A stretch of 64,000 nucleotides of DNA from Talpa occidentalis. Taxonomy: Eukaryota > Chordata > Mammalia > Eulipotyphla > Talpidae. The stretch is from assembly GCF_014898055.3 (NCBI RefSeq), contig NW_023604861.1, forward strand, positions 80,572,399-80,636,398, given 5' to 3'. Below, piece by piece: positions 36,792-43,340 of the stretch. The translations under genes and the position numbers were made by a program. The notes beneath the pieces were generated by a model. It made no database searches and had not been told where the DNA came from. It saw only the letters and a program-made list of their open reading frames with translations. Within the stretch, counting starts at the first letter, position 1. Each line of letters opens with the position of its first letter.

Positions 36792-37075
36792 ATACCACAA
36801 TGGTCAGCTTGAAAACCATATCTTTAATTCTTGTAGAACACTCAAAACATTGGGATTTCATTCCTTGTAGAAATGTGAATTAGATATCCTTTCTGGGGTC
36901 TGTGCCCATGCACCAACATTCACTTTCTCTTTTACCAGTTAAGAGGAGTGAAGAAGACAACCTCTTTGAGATCATCACGGCTGATGAAGTTCATTATTTT
37001 TTGCAAGCGGCCACTCCAAAAGAGCGTACCGAGTGGATCAAAGCCATCCAGGTGGCCTCCCGGACTGGGAAGTGA
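9742..37075 (+). CDS. PLEK: Pleckstrin (PH-DEP-PH adaptor), nine coding exons
   Basis: Join 9742-9783, 20206-20361, 20614-20795, 22409-22500, 26045-26229, 28455-28559, 34596-34679, 35481-35550 and 36939-37075: 1053 nt, 350 residues plus TGA. Pleckstrin is a cytoplasmic adaptor of platelets and leukocytes. Its N-terminal PH domain binds phosphoinositides, and PKC phosphorylation between PH1 and DEP activates it. Read from the sequence: PH1 about residues 4-101 with W92; PKC cluster S113, T114, S117 in the basic stretch RKSTRRS; DEP about 136-221 including CVIDWLVSNQSVRNR; acidic patch EENSSDDD at 227-234; PH2 about 244-347 with W338. All splice sites are GT-AG and every phase joins cleanly, with no stop or frameshift. 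The start ATG has G at -3 and +4. Identity rests on near-complete agreement with human pleckstrin as I remember it, including equal length. Pleckstrin-2 is excluded because it lacks this PKC cluster. Confidence 0.98.
12150..12315 (-). repeat. MIR element
   Basis: Antisense MIR: GAGAAATCTGGGGCTCAGAC, ACTTGACCACAGTCCAACAG, then GGGATTCAAACCCAGGTCAC and AGCCCACTG. This is the tRNA-derived ancient mammalian SINE with its B-box complement intact. Confidence 0.8.
12905..13115 (-). repeat. MIR element
   Basis: Antisense MIR with the hallmark TTTTACAGATGAGGAAACCG, GACTTGCCCAAGCTCACATA and CTAATAAGTGGCAGAG. Confidence 0.85.
13318..13575 (-). repeat. MIR element with internal 23-bp duplication
   Basis: Antisense MIR (ATAGATGAGGAGACTGATG ... 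CACACAGCCTGGCAGAGGC ... GATTTGAACCCACATCC). The stretch TTTGCAAAAATTAAGTAACT occurs twice in tandem near 13431-13472, inside the conserved core. Confidence 0.75.
14100..14240 (+). repeat. L2 3' end
   Basis: GGCTGGGAGCCCTTCCAAG, ACTGTCTTGTTCATC, TTATACCCAGACACCC and TATTATTTGTTGAATGAA follow the order of an L2 LINE 3' end. Confidence 0.6.
14775..15015 (-). repeat. MIR element
   Basis: Antisense MIR: TATTTATTGAGTGTGTATTA, later CAGATGGAGAACACAAGATT, CTCAGGCTCACATGGCTTAG and CCAGCTCCAGAGTCCATGG. Confidence 0.7.
15575..15903 (-). mobile_element. LINE-1 3' end carrying a 3' transduction
   Basis: A 17-bp duplication TGAAACATTATTCTTTT (15558-15574, 15904-15920) flanks three blocks. These are an outer poly-T (15571-15588), about 107 bp of non-L1 sequence (15589-15695), then an inner poly-T and a short L1 3' end (about 15736-15903). 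On the reverse strand this is L1, polyA, tag, polyA. The tag has AATAAA (complement at 15604-15609) about 16 nt before its own polyA. Confidence 0.8.
16110..16360 (-). mobile_element. tRNA-derived SINE, head truncated
   Basis: Antisense copy with tail AAAGATTTATCTTTATTTAT, body GAGACAGAGTGGGGAGCAG and head to CGCAGCGCTCATCCCTG. The last 20 bp of the head (GCGCCACC...GGCC) is missing. Duplication unclear (TCTCTTTCTTT-like). Confidence 0.8.
16410..16463 (+). repeat. AT-rich tandem duplication, 34-bp period
   Basis: AAAATATATTATTTATGATA at 16410-16429 recurs exactly at 16444-16463, separated by ACGTATATATAATA. It lies between two SINEs. Confidence 0.8.
16472..16743 (-). mobile_element. tRNA-derived SINE, full length
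   Basis: Antisense copy ending GTGCCACCAGGGAGGCCC, with a 7-bp AACATTA repeat on both sides. Its body mixes the markers of both subfamilies (CAGGTCAGAAGC with GAGACAGAG). Confidence 0.85.
16974..17242 (+). mobile_element. tRNA-derived SINE, subfamily II
   Basis: Sense copy from GGGCCTCCCCAGTGGCACAG to AAATAAATAAATCTTTAAAA. It is flanked by a perfect 14-bp duplication AAGAAACAAAATGA (16960-16973, 17243-17256). It lies head-to-head with the antisense copy at 16472. Confidence 0.9.
17994..18263 (-). mobile_element. tRNA-derived SINE, subfamily I
   Basis: Antisense full-length copy with TATAGTCAGAAGCGTGGG and CAGCCAGAGCGGGG. A perfect 18-bp duplication GATCTATGCATATCTTTT flanks it (17976-17993, 18264-18281). 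Confidence 0.92.
18400..18925 (-). mobile_element. Old LINE-1/HAL1-type fragment
   Basis: Decayed antisense ORF2-like sequence: TCTAATGGGTGTGCAGAGAG, CATCTCATTGTGGTTTTCAT, TGCATTTCCCTGTTGAATAA and CTTTTGCTCATATAAAAA. Left limit is uncertain. Confidence 0.5.
18943..19106 (-). mobile_element. Very short 5'-truncated LINE-1
   Basis: Only about 164 bp of L1 3' UTR (complement of the polyA, then ATATTCCCCGTACAATTGCA ... TTATAGTTATTCATTTTCC). It is flanked by a perfect 17-bp duplication AGAGACCATTATATTCT (18926-18942, 19107-19123). Confidence 0.9.
20206..20361 (+). CDS. PLEK: PLEK coding exon 2 (residues 15-66)
   Basis: Encodes PH1 from GSIFNTWKPMWVVLLEDG through DFGKRM. Acceptor TCACTACAG ends at 20205 and donor GTGAGT starts at 20362; 156 nt, phase 0 at both ends. 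It carries K22, one of the basic residues of the PH1 lipid-binding loop. Intron 2 downstream is only 252 bp. Confidence 0.97.
20362..20613 (+). other. PLEK: PLEK intron 2 (252 bp)
   Basis: GTGAGT...TTTTTAG. The smallest intron; no repeats seen. Confidence 0.95.
20614..20795 (+). CDS. PLEK: PLEK coding exon 3 (residues 67-127), PKC sites
   Basis: Ends PH1 with the C-terminal helix EERDGWVRDTKKAIKCIEGG, containing W92, then gives the phosphorylation segment with S113, T114 and S117 flanked by Arg/Lys. Acceptor TTTTAG ends at 20613 and donor GTGATT starts at 20796. The exon ends two bases into the Gly127 codon. The donor has T at +6 and lacks G at +5, so it is the weakest-looking donor of the gene. 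Confidence 0.96.
20796..22408 (+). other. PLEK: PLEK intron 3 (1.6 kb)
   Basis: GTGATT...ATTCAG. A purine-rich GAGA tract lies at 21047-21089. No transposon family recognised; otherwise unique sequence. Confidence 0.9.
21047..21089 (+). repeat. GA-rich low-complexity tract
   Basis: Runs of GAGAGA broken by CAGAGAGGGGAGAAG, almost all purine on the + strand. Confidence 0.8.
22409..22500 (+). CDS. PLEK: PLEK coding exon 4 (residues 127-158)
   Basis: Encodes the linker and first part of the DEP domain, from ALYLSMKDIEKG to KIFNHCFTG. Acceptor CTATTCAG ends at 22408 and donor GTAAGA starts at 22501. The first base completes Gly127; the last base opens the codon finished by exon 5. Confidence 0.97.
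22885..23025 (+). mobile_element. Old LINE-1 (L1M-type) 3' end
   Basis: CCATGGTGATCATTTTGAAT, TATCAAATTGTTATGTTACA and TATATGTCAACTATATCTCA follow the order of old L1M 3' ends. Confidence 0.6.
23040..23230 (+). repeat. MIR element
   Basis: Sense MIR: CAGTGTAGTGGTTGAAAACA, ATCCTGGCTGAGCTTCTTAC, TAGCTGTAAAACCTTAGGTC and CTACAAAATGGGGATTATCA. Confidence 0.8.
24361..24625 (+). mobile_element. tRNA-derived SINE, subfamily II
   Basis: Sense copy starting GGGCCTCTCTGGTGGCGCAG, with intact A box and B-box-like GGTTCGATTC variant. A perfect 16-bp duplication AAAAGCAGAAATACAG flanks it (24345-24360, 24626-24641). Confidence 0.92.
25076..25344 (-). mobile_element. tRNA-derived SINE, subfamily I, small body deletion
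   Basis: Antisense copy. The ACAAGCACTGGGTA segment next to the tail is missing (ATTTACGTCAGAAGCGCGGG). The 11-bp duplication TTACCAAATTT lies at 25065-25075 and 25345-25355. Confidence 0.87.
25360..25800 (+). repeat. L2 LINE fragment
   Basis: Pyrimidine-rich L2 3' region: TCACTCTCTGCCTTCC, GCTGCTTCATTGCC, TCAATGTCACTTCCTC, AGTATCTAGTAGGCACATAA then TAAATGTTTGTTAATG. Confidence 0.65.
26045..26229 (+). CDS. PLEK: PLEK coding exon 5 (residues 158-219), DEP core
   Basis: Encodes TCVIDWLVSNQSVRNRQEGL through NPDAFYYF, the bulk of the DEP domain with its W164. Acceptor CATCTAG ends at 26044 and donor GTAAGC starts at 26230; 185 nt, ends in phase 0. Residue 159 is Thr where I recall Asn in human, a surface position just before the DEP helix. 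Confidence 0.97.
26230..28454 (+). other. PLEK: PLEK intron 5 (2.2 kb)
   Basis: GTAAGC...CCAATAG. An old LINE-1 fragment fills 26535-27350; 27351-28454 is unclassified. Confidence 0.9.
26535..27350 (-). mobile_element. Old 5'-truncated LINE-1 (L1MA-like)
   Basis: Antisense: TTGAGGTACCATTGGTTTAC at the 3' UTR end, then the complement of an ORF2 C-terminus in broken frames (MDKGDVIYIHNGYHSAIKKD; LLIKDTYTLIF-like). It is more diverged than the L1 copies at 3.4, 45 and 56 kb and has a different 3' UTR. Confidence 0.85.
28455..28559 (+). CDS. PLEK: PLEK coding exon 6 (residues 220-254)
   Basis: Encodes PDSGFFCEENSSDDDVILKE and then the first strand of PH2 up to KQGCLLKQ. It contains an acidic serine-rich patch (227-234). 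Acceptor CCCAATAG ends at 28454 and donor GTGAGT starts at 28560; 105 nt, phase 0 at both ends. Confidence 0.97.
29379..29551 (-). mobile_element. 5'-truncated tRNA-derived SINE lacking its tRNA head
   Basis: Antisense tail and body only; it stops at GGTCTGCCTCG. It is flanked by a perfect 16-bp duplication CCCCAGAGCTGCTTTA (29363-29378, 29552-29567), so the truncation arose at insertion. The Pol III promoter boxes are absent. Confidence 0.9.
30395..30513 (+). mobile_element. Short head-only tRNA-derived SINE copy
   Basis: GGGCCTCCCCTGGTGGCGCAG ... GTTCGATCCCTGG ... GAGCGTCCCACA followed at once by a long polyA (30494-30515). The duplication AAGGAAACCTTCTTG / AAGGAAAACCTTCTTG flanks it, so this is a genuine short insertion and not a later deletion. 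Confidence 0.88.
31320..31648 (+). mobile_element. Tigger/Tc1-like non-autonomous DNA transposon
   Basis: The ends CAGTTGACTCTTGAATAACT (31320) and the inverted ATTGTTCAAGGGTCATCTG (to 31648) form imperfect terminal inverted repeats flanked by TA on both sides. The interior is AT-rich without coding capacity. It matches the CAGTTGACCCTTGAAC-type mammalian MITEs I know. Strand is arbitrary. Confidence 0.75.
32590..32700 (-). repeat. Ancient mammalian repeat (MIR/L2-class)
   Basis: CTGTGTGCCAGGCACAGTGC, GGGCATCAAAGGAACAGTG and AAATTCTGCCCCTCAAAACT carry the widespread 'TGTGCCAGGCACTGTGC' signature. Confidence 0.5.
32866..32915 (+). repeat. TTTA/TTTG simple repeat
   Basis: (TTTA)n then (TTTG)n then TTACTTTATTACTTTATT. 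Confidence 0.85.
32930..33190 (+). repeat. L2 LINE fragment
   Basis: TTAATTTTCCTAAAGTGTGG, TCAGAAGCCATCAATGACTG and CCCCACCTATTATTTTTGCC match the internal order of the L2 3' region. Confidence 0.6.
33254..33532 (-). mobile_element. tRNA-derived SINE, subfamily I
   Basis: Antisense full-length copy with TACAGTCAAAAGCGAGGG and head GATCGAACCGGCGCTGC ... GCGCCACCCAGGAGGCC. A short TATGAGG duplication is seen on both sides (33248, 33533). Confidence 0.88.
34596..34679 (+). CDS. PLEK: PLEK coding exon 7 (residues 255-282)
   Basis: Encodes GHRRKNWKVRKFILREDP and on to DPAG: the basic loop and second and third strands of PH2. Acceptor GGATACAG ends at 34595. Donor GTGAGT starts at 34680, directly after a GGA glycine codon. 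84 nt, phase 0. Confidence 0.97.
34680..35480 (+). other. PLEK: PLEK intron 7 (801 bp)
   Basis: GTGAGT...CTTCCAG. Unique sequence with no repeat recognised. Confidence 0.93.
35481..35550 (+). CDS. PLEK: PLEK coding exon 8 (residues 283-306)
   Basis: Encodes GEDPLGAVHLRGCVVTSVES and on to NPD, in the middle of PH2. Acceptor CTCTTCCAG ends at 35480; the donor GTAGGA at 35551 is chosen because the single leftover G joins TT of exon 9 in frame. 70 nt. The loop reads SNPDVKRSEED, a divergent surface turn of the same length as in human. Confidence 0.95.
35551..36938 (+). other. PLEK: PLEK intron 8 (1.4 kb)
   Basis: GTAGGA...TTACCAG. Unique apart from the compound microsatellite at 36644-36788. 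Confidence 0.93.
36644..36788 (+). repeat. Compound (AT)n-(GT)n-(CA)n-(TA)n microsatellite
   Basis: (AT)11, a short ACACACATCTATGTTTAT bridge, (GT)10, TATATATA, (CA)17 and (TA)20. The (GT)n and (CA)n arms around TATATA form a large inverted repeat. It lies 150 bp before exon 9 of PLEK. Confidence 0.97.
36939..37075 (+). CDS. PLEK: PLEK coding exon 9 (residues 306-350) and stop
   Basis: Encodes the end of PH2: NLFEIITADEVHYFLQAATP and the terminal helix KERTEWIKAIQ with W338, ending ASRTGK then TGA at 37073-37075. Acceptor TTTTACCAG ends at 36938. The polypyrimidine tract is interrupted, and a long microsatellite lies about 150 bp upstream. Confidence 0.97.
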
Positions 37076-38440
37076 AGATAAACCTGTAGAACTTCATCAC
37101 ATACCTGAGGGAAGCCCACAGATAAACTCGGTCCAGCAGCTGCCCACTTCTGGTGACAGATCAATAAGAAAGGGCCCAAGGGTGGGAAGTCTCCATCTGC
37201 AGGAGATCCGAATGTAACTAACCACGTGTGCTGATTACATTGTTCACCGAAACCTCTCTGCCACTCTTTGTGTCCACCAAATAGATATAACAAGTTGTGT
37301 AGCCTTGGGACACTGCTTAGCCTCTCCAGGCAAGCAGGTCCTCTTCTGAAAAACAAAGGAGTTGAACCAGGAGATCCCTAAAGTTCTCTCTAGTTTAAAA
37401 ACCAAAAGCCCCACTGTGATTCTAATATCCATGGACATGAAATCCCCCAGGTTCTCTTGTCTTCTCTTGCCCTTTGCCAGGAGAGCATGTATCAAAATGA
37501 AGAACTCACTTCTTCCTTCCTCAGTTTATCCAGAAACTTCTTGAGAGCCCAGTGCTGCAGTGTTGGCTTTGCTGTTGAAGCCTTCTTTTACTTACTCCAG
37601 CCTGAAAAGTTATATCTTTTGAGAAAAAGACCTGAGTAAGCCAGGAGTAGATAAGGGTCCCGAAGTCAGCCAAGAATATTCCATTCCTACTGGAGGTTTA
37701 GCTGAGAAAACTCTCTGTCCCTTTGTTTGCCACATATTACAATTGGGGTGGGGGATAATCTCCAAATTTGTGAGATTCATTTCATTTGAGTGTTTACCAA
37801 AAAAGTGACCAGATGGGTTCTCTTCATGGTTTCTCTCCATGAAGGAGGGGCCTGGCAGCTATGTGTGTTCCCCCAGCACCAGAAGGTGCAGGGGCTGGAC
37901 CTTAGGCTCTCTGGCTGGGTATGGATTGATACAAAGACACCACTGAAAAGACTTAAGATGGTGTTCATGGTGGTGGCCATCAGAGTTGTGTAGAACCTTC
38001 AGTTCTCCAGTCAGTGACATTGTGGCCATGCCAGAGATTCAAATACAAGTTGTAGCAGCTTCTGTTCAGTTTCCAAGGGGTCTAACTGACCCATTATAAA
38101 CCAGAGGGGTCTGACCTAATTCAAACTGTGTATCTGTTTCCAGTTTTTGACCATTTCTACTAATTAGTGATTCTAATCATAAATTGAGAAAGAAGGCACC
38201 CATTCAACCAGGCATGTGAATGATGGTGTGCTTTCCAATACTAGATTTAAAACTTTAAATTTAAAACTCCTCCTCAGGGAGGAGAATAGAAACTCCTTCC
38301 TGATTTTATTAACTCCTCTTTTTCCCTCCTGCAATTGCATAGAACATTCACAAGTTATTCCTACTCTCAGATTGTTTTAGTAAACTCATTCATTAGTTAA
38401 CTATCTCTGGCATAAAGATCTCTATAAAGATTATCTTTAG

Positions 38441-38710
38441 GGGCCTCCTTGGTGGTGCAAAGTGTTAAGACACAGCATTATGAAGCTATCCACAGCCACT
38501 GCAGCATGAGTTCGATCACCTGGCCAGGGAGGTGACCCACATGGCGTAGCAGACCTCTCCTGTCTCGCAGGCTGCTCCCCTTAGCAGTGTATTTTACTAG
38601 ATCTGCCTGTTTTGCTCCTCACTCTGCCTCTGGTGAATCCTCTCACCTTCCACATCTCTTGCCTGTACTCCAGTTCTTGTATGCATAAATAAATAAATCT
38701 TTAAAAAAAT
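38441..38710 (+). mobile_element. tRNA-derived SINE inside the PLEK 3' UTR
   Basis: Sense copy of subfamily II, from GGGCCTCCTTGGTGGTGCAA to ATAAATAAATAAATCTTTAA. It is flanked by a perfect 12-bp duplication GATTATCTTTAG (38429-38440, 38711-38722). Its tail supplies two overlapping AATAAA motifs in gene sense about 100 bp before the gene's own signal. The A and B boxes are mutated. Confidence 0.92.
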
Positions 38711-38795
38711 GATTATCTTTAGTATTTATCTAAGATACTAAAAAGTTTCCAATGTTTAAAGTATTTATTAATAAGTAGTCAACTTTATGTTTTGA

Positions 38796-38801
38796 AATAA
38801 A
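38796..38801 (+). promoter_or_regulatory. PLEK: Polyadenylation signal AATAAA of PLEK
   Basis: AATAAA in TTTGAAATAAACATGAC is followed after about 15-25 nt by GT/T-rich sequence (GTGTTTACTGTC then TTTTTGTTGTG), the layout of a cleavage and polyadenylation site. Cleavage would fall near 38812-38822. Confidence 0.7.
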
Positions 38802-38822
38802 CATGACTGTGTTTACTGTCTT

Positions 38823-39984
38823 TTTGTTGTGATGACTCTGACATTTTGCCTCCCATGAATGATTCTGTGATTCTCCAACCCACTTTCACTTACTGCAAGT
38901 AAGGCTAACTTTCATCTCCAAATCATCCAAATAACTGTCTTTTTTTTTAAAAAAACAACAACCAAGTTGGTTATATTAGGAAATTATAAAAATATTGGGA
39001 AAATAAAGATATGGTTTAGGGACTAGGAAGAGATATGAATAGCCTGTTCATTAATTTTTGATTTTATTAGACCTTGATTACAACATTAAGGCAAACAAAG
39101 AAATTCATATCTGGTCATTAACTAACATGGATACAGAAAATTGTTTACATTAGGGGAAAATAAGTTTCCTACTAAAAGATCTCTATGTATGGTTGCGCAG
39201 TATGTGCACTGCTCAACTCCGGCGGGCACTATTCACAGTAGTCTAGGTGACTGTCACTCCTTGGAATTTGCATTATACAATCTGTGATACTGTACATGGT
39301 AGCCTGCAGAGAAATGAAAATATTGTTGACTTCCTAATATGTACAACTGATTTCACTTGCCAAAATAGAAATTTATAGTATAGGTGTAAATAGTACATAT
39401 GAACCTCTTTGGCTTAGAAATCAAGCCAAAGTAATAGGAAAAGCATAATAACAGGTATATCCACATGGGTCTGAGTCTCAGAGTGACAGACATTTCCCTC
39501 AGTGATGTGGACAAAAGAACATACAAGCTGTCAATTTAATTTGAAGACTGTTCAAAACCAAAAAGAAAGGGTACTCAGCATATACCCAGGATACCTGTGG
39601 AGGAGAAAGTGAGGAAATAGTGCAAGTTATAAAAAAGACAATTTAGCTTGCTTAAAGAATAAGCTACTTTGAAATGATAGCCCTTGATGTTGACTTAGTT
39701 TCAGGGCAAAGGAAAAGTAAAATTTAGATGCCATTGGAAGAGAGAAATGCAGAGGGGAGAAGAGTGTTTATGACACCACATTTACTAATTGCCTTTTTTT
39801 TTTCTTTTACAAAATTTCCCTGTTTAATTTTTCATTTTTAATGTATTAAATTCATGGTTTCTTTCTCTCAGTAGATTGACTTTCAATGTCTTTCATCTTG
39901 TAACCCACTTTCTTATTCCTCCTTTAATTTTAAGAGAGAGGGAGAGATTCCCAGAGAGAATGTAAGACAATTATGATTTAACTT
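38823..39984. other. Intergenic, downstream of PLEK
   Basis: No gene or clear transposon. A GC-richer patch at 39190-39300 stands out from the AT-rich surroundings; a GAGAGAGG tract lies near 39934-39946. Confidence 0.35.
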
Positions 39985-40413
39985 TTTATTTATTTAAAAT
40001 TATTTTATATATTTTTTACATCATTTTTCATTTTTGTGCAATGTGTGCATTTTCATCCTGGTTATAGTCCCCGTAAAATTCCACCACCCATTCACCCGCG
40101 AACTATCACGATGGTCCCTTGTGCTCTTCCCACCCTTGTTTTGATCCTACTCCCTTCTCCCCCATAATATGTCACTGATTTACAGTTGCCTGTTGATTTT
40201 TATTTTTACTTTATTATAATGTTTTTTCCCTGATCCCTTATTTGGATCATCTATATCCCTGCTATAAGTGAGACAGTCTGGTATTTTTCTTTTTTTTTCT
40301 GGCTTATTTCACTGAGCATAATCCCTTCCAGCTCCATCCATGTTGCTGCAAATGGCATGAGTTTATCTTTTTTGATTGCTGAGTAATATTCCATTGTGTA
40401 TATGTACCACATC
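39985..40413 (-). mobile_element. 5'-truncated LINE-1 3' end
   Basis: Antisense L1 3' UTR and last ORF2 codons: TTTTTACATCATTTTTCATT, CACTGAGCATAATCCCTTCC, AATATTCCATTGTGTATATG. It ends abruptly at CCACATCTT. No clear duplication found. Confidence 0.85.
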
Positions 40414-40467
40414 TTGCTAATTGACTTTGACCTGTGTCAATTGCTCACAGGTGTTTGTGGGGTGGTC

Positions 40468-40685
40468 ACGTGCTACAGTGGGAAATGCAGTGATCCTGAA
40501 GCCTGGAACCTGGATCTGAATCGCTGGTCTGTGGTTTAACAACATTTTCGGCATCTCTGAGTATCAACTTCTTTATCCCTACCGTGAGGGTAATAATGTC
40601 TCCCTCATAGGGTTTTGTATGGAATTAAAGGAAATGATACCGGTTAGTCATTCTGCCTAGGTTGGAGCTCAACAAACGCCGGTTT
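40468..40685 (+). repeat. MIR element
   Basis: Sense MIR: CTACAGTGGGAAATGCAGTG, GGATCTGAATCGCTGGTCTG, AACTTCTTTATCCCTACCGT, GGTTGGAGCTCAACAAACGC. Confidence 0.7.
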
Positions 40686-40929
40686 TCTTTCTTCTGACCC
40701 CACCGCCAAATAAGCCATTGCAGAAACCCAGGTTTTAAAGGCTATGTAGCAGTGGTTTTTCAACTCTTGGTCCATGTCAAAATTACCTGTGGTATTTGTT
40801 CTTTGAACATAGGGCTGAGCCTCAACTTCAGGGATTCTGACTTCATAAATGACTTATTCTTATCAATAAGGTTAAAAACTTCCAATATGCTGCTTGAATC
40901 CCCACTGTCAGCAGTTTAGATATCAGTGT

Positions 40930-41220
40930 AATAGCCTGGCATTAAGGCCCTTCACAAACTAGCTCCCACCTAACTCTTTCCTCCATTGTCTGCCTTCCAC
41001 TTCTGTCACACTGCCCTCTCACAAGACCATCCTGCTTCTGTCCCCTCCTCTGGCTTACTCACCCCCAAGGCTGAAGTCTCCATTCCCTGTCTTTTGGCCT
41101 CTTCATTCTTATTTCTGCTTAAGATCCAGTTTAAAGCCAGCTCCCCTCAATCTTTGTACTTCCCTCACTCCCATTGTAGACCTTCTGCCTCTGAATTTCT
41201 CTATCATCTACTTGCATCAG
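40930..41220 (+). repeat. L2 LINE fragment
   Basis: AGCCTGGCATTAAGGCCCTT, CACAAACTAGCTCCCACCTA, TTAAGATCCAGTTTAAAGCC and AGCTCCCCTCAATCTTTGTA follow the L2 3' consensus order. Confidence 0.75.
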
Positions 41221-41504
41221 GTGTTTAGCAATAGCCACATGCCATAGTGGTTCAAGTTGTTGACCATGCTTCCTGTTTCAGGGTTTGTGAACTTTGGGGC
41301 CAGAAAAGTGTGTTTCCTGATGCTTTAAATCCCTTTGTTACCAGGTTCAGGGCTTGGGCATAATAGAGCTCTATAAAAAGCTGTTGTTTGAGTGGTGTGA
41401 GTGAAGTAAGTACTAGTCACAGTTAAGACACTATAACATGTACCTGACTGGGACTGGGGAAGATCACTGAACTGTGGCAGCAAACACTTCTGTCTGTTAC
41501 TAAG

Positions 41505-41665
41505 TTCTTAGTATTTTATGGAGACTTATACCATATGATTCCGATTTATGGATGAGGAAACTGGCACAGAGAAATAAAGTGACTTGTTTAAGGTCACACA
41601 TCAAGGAATTGCCATGGTTGGGGATCTAGCCCAGTTTGGCTGGCCCCAGAGTTCATGATGAAAAC
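41505..41665 (-). repeat. MIR element
   Basis: Antisense MIR: ATGGATGAGGAAACTGGCAC, TTAAGGTCACACATCAAGG, GGCTGGCCCCAGAGTTCATG. Confidence 0.75.
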
Positions 41666-41699
41666 CCCCACCTAAAAGTCCTCCTTCATAATAAGAGGT

Positions 41700-41920
41700 G
41701 GAGTTTAATTAGTGCTATTAGTGTCAGGAACTGAGCTGCATATAATGTAAATTGTTCACTTAATTTGTACAACAATCTTGTGTAGCAGCTTCATTCCCAT
41801 TTTGCAAAAAAAGAAAATGAGGTTAATCAAATTCCCAAGAATTTGGGTCAGTAGCTGAAAGAAATTCAAACCCATATGTGCCTGGTTTCTGAATCCAGGC
41901 ACTTACGCGCTCTGCTTTGC
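41700..41920 (-). repeat. MIR element
   Basis: Antisense MIR: AATTAGTGCTATTAGTGTCA, CACTTAATTTGTACAACAAT, AGAAAATGAGGTTAATC, TGAATCCAGGCACTTACGCG. Adjacent to the previous MIR in the same orientation. Confidence 0.6.
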
Positions 41921-42289
41921 TGGGGACACATTTGTTTTCTTACCATCTTTCGGCTAGCTGTCTTGTTGCCAGGGGAACACTCAGCTAGGGCCCTATCAGC
42001 TATAACAAGATTTCCGTTAGGCCCCCAGCCACAACGTTTGGCTCTAGACTTTTCTTTGTTTAAAGGGAAACGCTATGGTTAGATACAGCCATGAAAATAG
42101 CTCTGTACTGCTTATATTGGTTTTGAGGCTTTTATTTTCTAACGTTATATGTTGCAAAACATTTTCCTTAGCCAAATACATTGTGTGTGTCTACAAATAT
42201 ATTTGTACCTTTGCATATATACCTAAAACTTTCAAAGTCCTAGTCTACTAGTACCGCAGGAAAAAAACGAAATGATCAAAAGTCATGTT

Positions 42290-43340
42290 GTGTCAATAGT
42301 TAGAAATAACAGAAGGGGTTCACTTTACTGAAGAAGATGCATAGATGACTCATTAGTCACTAGAGAAAATGCAAATTAAAACTACAATGTGACATCAGTA
42401 TATGTCTTTTAGAATGACAAAATTATGGCGGGATCAGATCAAATGTTCACAAGGGTGTGGAGGATTTGAAACTCAAATACAGTGCGGTGGGAAAATAAAA
42501 TGGTACAGCTGCCTTGGAAAGCAATAAGACAGTTTCTCAAAAAGTTAAACACGCAGCAACCACTCCACTCTGGGGTTTATACCCAAGAGAAAAGACAGTG
42601 TATGTCTATACAAAATGTGCATATGAGTGTTTAGATGAGCTTATTTGTAGTAGTAAATAACTGCAAACTACCCAAATATCCAATAAAAGATATATTGAGG
42701 AACAAATTGTATACATTTAAACAATCAAATATTAGTTGCCAATAAGAAGGAATTGTTGATAGGTGCAACATGGGTGCATATCAAAATAAGCAGACTGAGT
42801 GAATAAAAGTCAGATAAAAAAGAATATAAACCATATTGATACAAAATTCTAGAGGGCCTCCTTGGTGGCACCGTGAAGCTGTCCACAGCCTCTGCAGTGC
42901 GGGTTTGATTCCGGCCGGCCGGGCGAGAATCCCACATGGCGCAGCAGACCTCTCCTGTCTCACCCACTGCTCCCCTCAGCGGTGTATTTCTTCAGTCTCC
43001 CTGTTCTGTTCCCCGCTCTGACTCCGGTGAATACTCTCACCCTCCTGCACATTTGGCCTGTACCCCGGTTCTTGTATAAAAATGAATAAATCTTTAAAAA
43101 AAATTCTAGAAAATGCAAACTTATCTAGGTGACAAACACATCAGTGGTTGTCTAGGGGTGAGCAGGAGAATAGAAAGGAGAGGGCCGGTGTAGGAATTTC
43201 AAAAGGAAACTTTGAGAGTGATGAATAAGTTCATTTAGCTCAATTGTGGTGATGGTGAAATACATAAATCAAAACCTATCAAATTGTATATTTTATATAT
43301 GCAGTCTATCACTGTTAATTATATCTCAATAAAGTCAGGC
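42290..43340 (+). mobile_element. Old LINE-1 (L1M-type) fragment, split by a SINE
   Basis: Sense, highly diverged: GAAAATGCAAATTAAAACTA, ATTATGGCGGGATC, GTTTATACCCAAGAGAAAAG, TATCCAATAAAAGATATATT, and a 3' end CTGTTAATTATATCTCAATA then AAGTC. The SINE at 42854-43099 interrupts it. Confidence 0.75.
42854..43099 (+). mobile_element. tRNA-derived SINE with internal head deletion
   Basis: Sense copy of subfamily II. The head jumps from GGTGGCA to CCGTGAAGCTG, losing most of the A-box region. An 11-bp AAAATTCTAGA duplication flanks it (42843-42853, 43100-43110). Confidence 0.9.

Larger units (their letters stand above)
37076..38820 (+). other. PLEK: PLEK 3' UTR (about 1.75 kb)
   Basis: The stretch after the stop codon has no competing gene and runs to the first well-placed polyadenylation signal outside a transposon at 38796. 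The length fits the roughly 3 kb PLEK mRNA known from other mammals. It holds a sense-strand SINE at 38441-38710. The remainder reads as ordinary unique sequence. Confidence 0.75.

Noticed and set aside
38688..38701. AATAAATAAAT in the SINE as the main PLEK polyadenylation signal
   Set aside because: It belongs to a lineage-specific insertion, and the following sequence lacks a clear GT-rich element. The signal at 38796 has one. It is kept as a possible alternative only.
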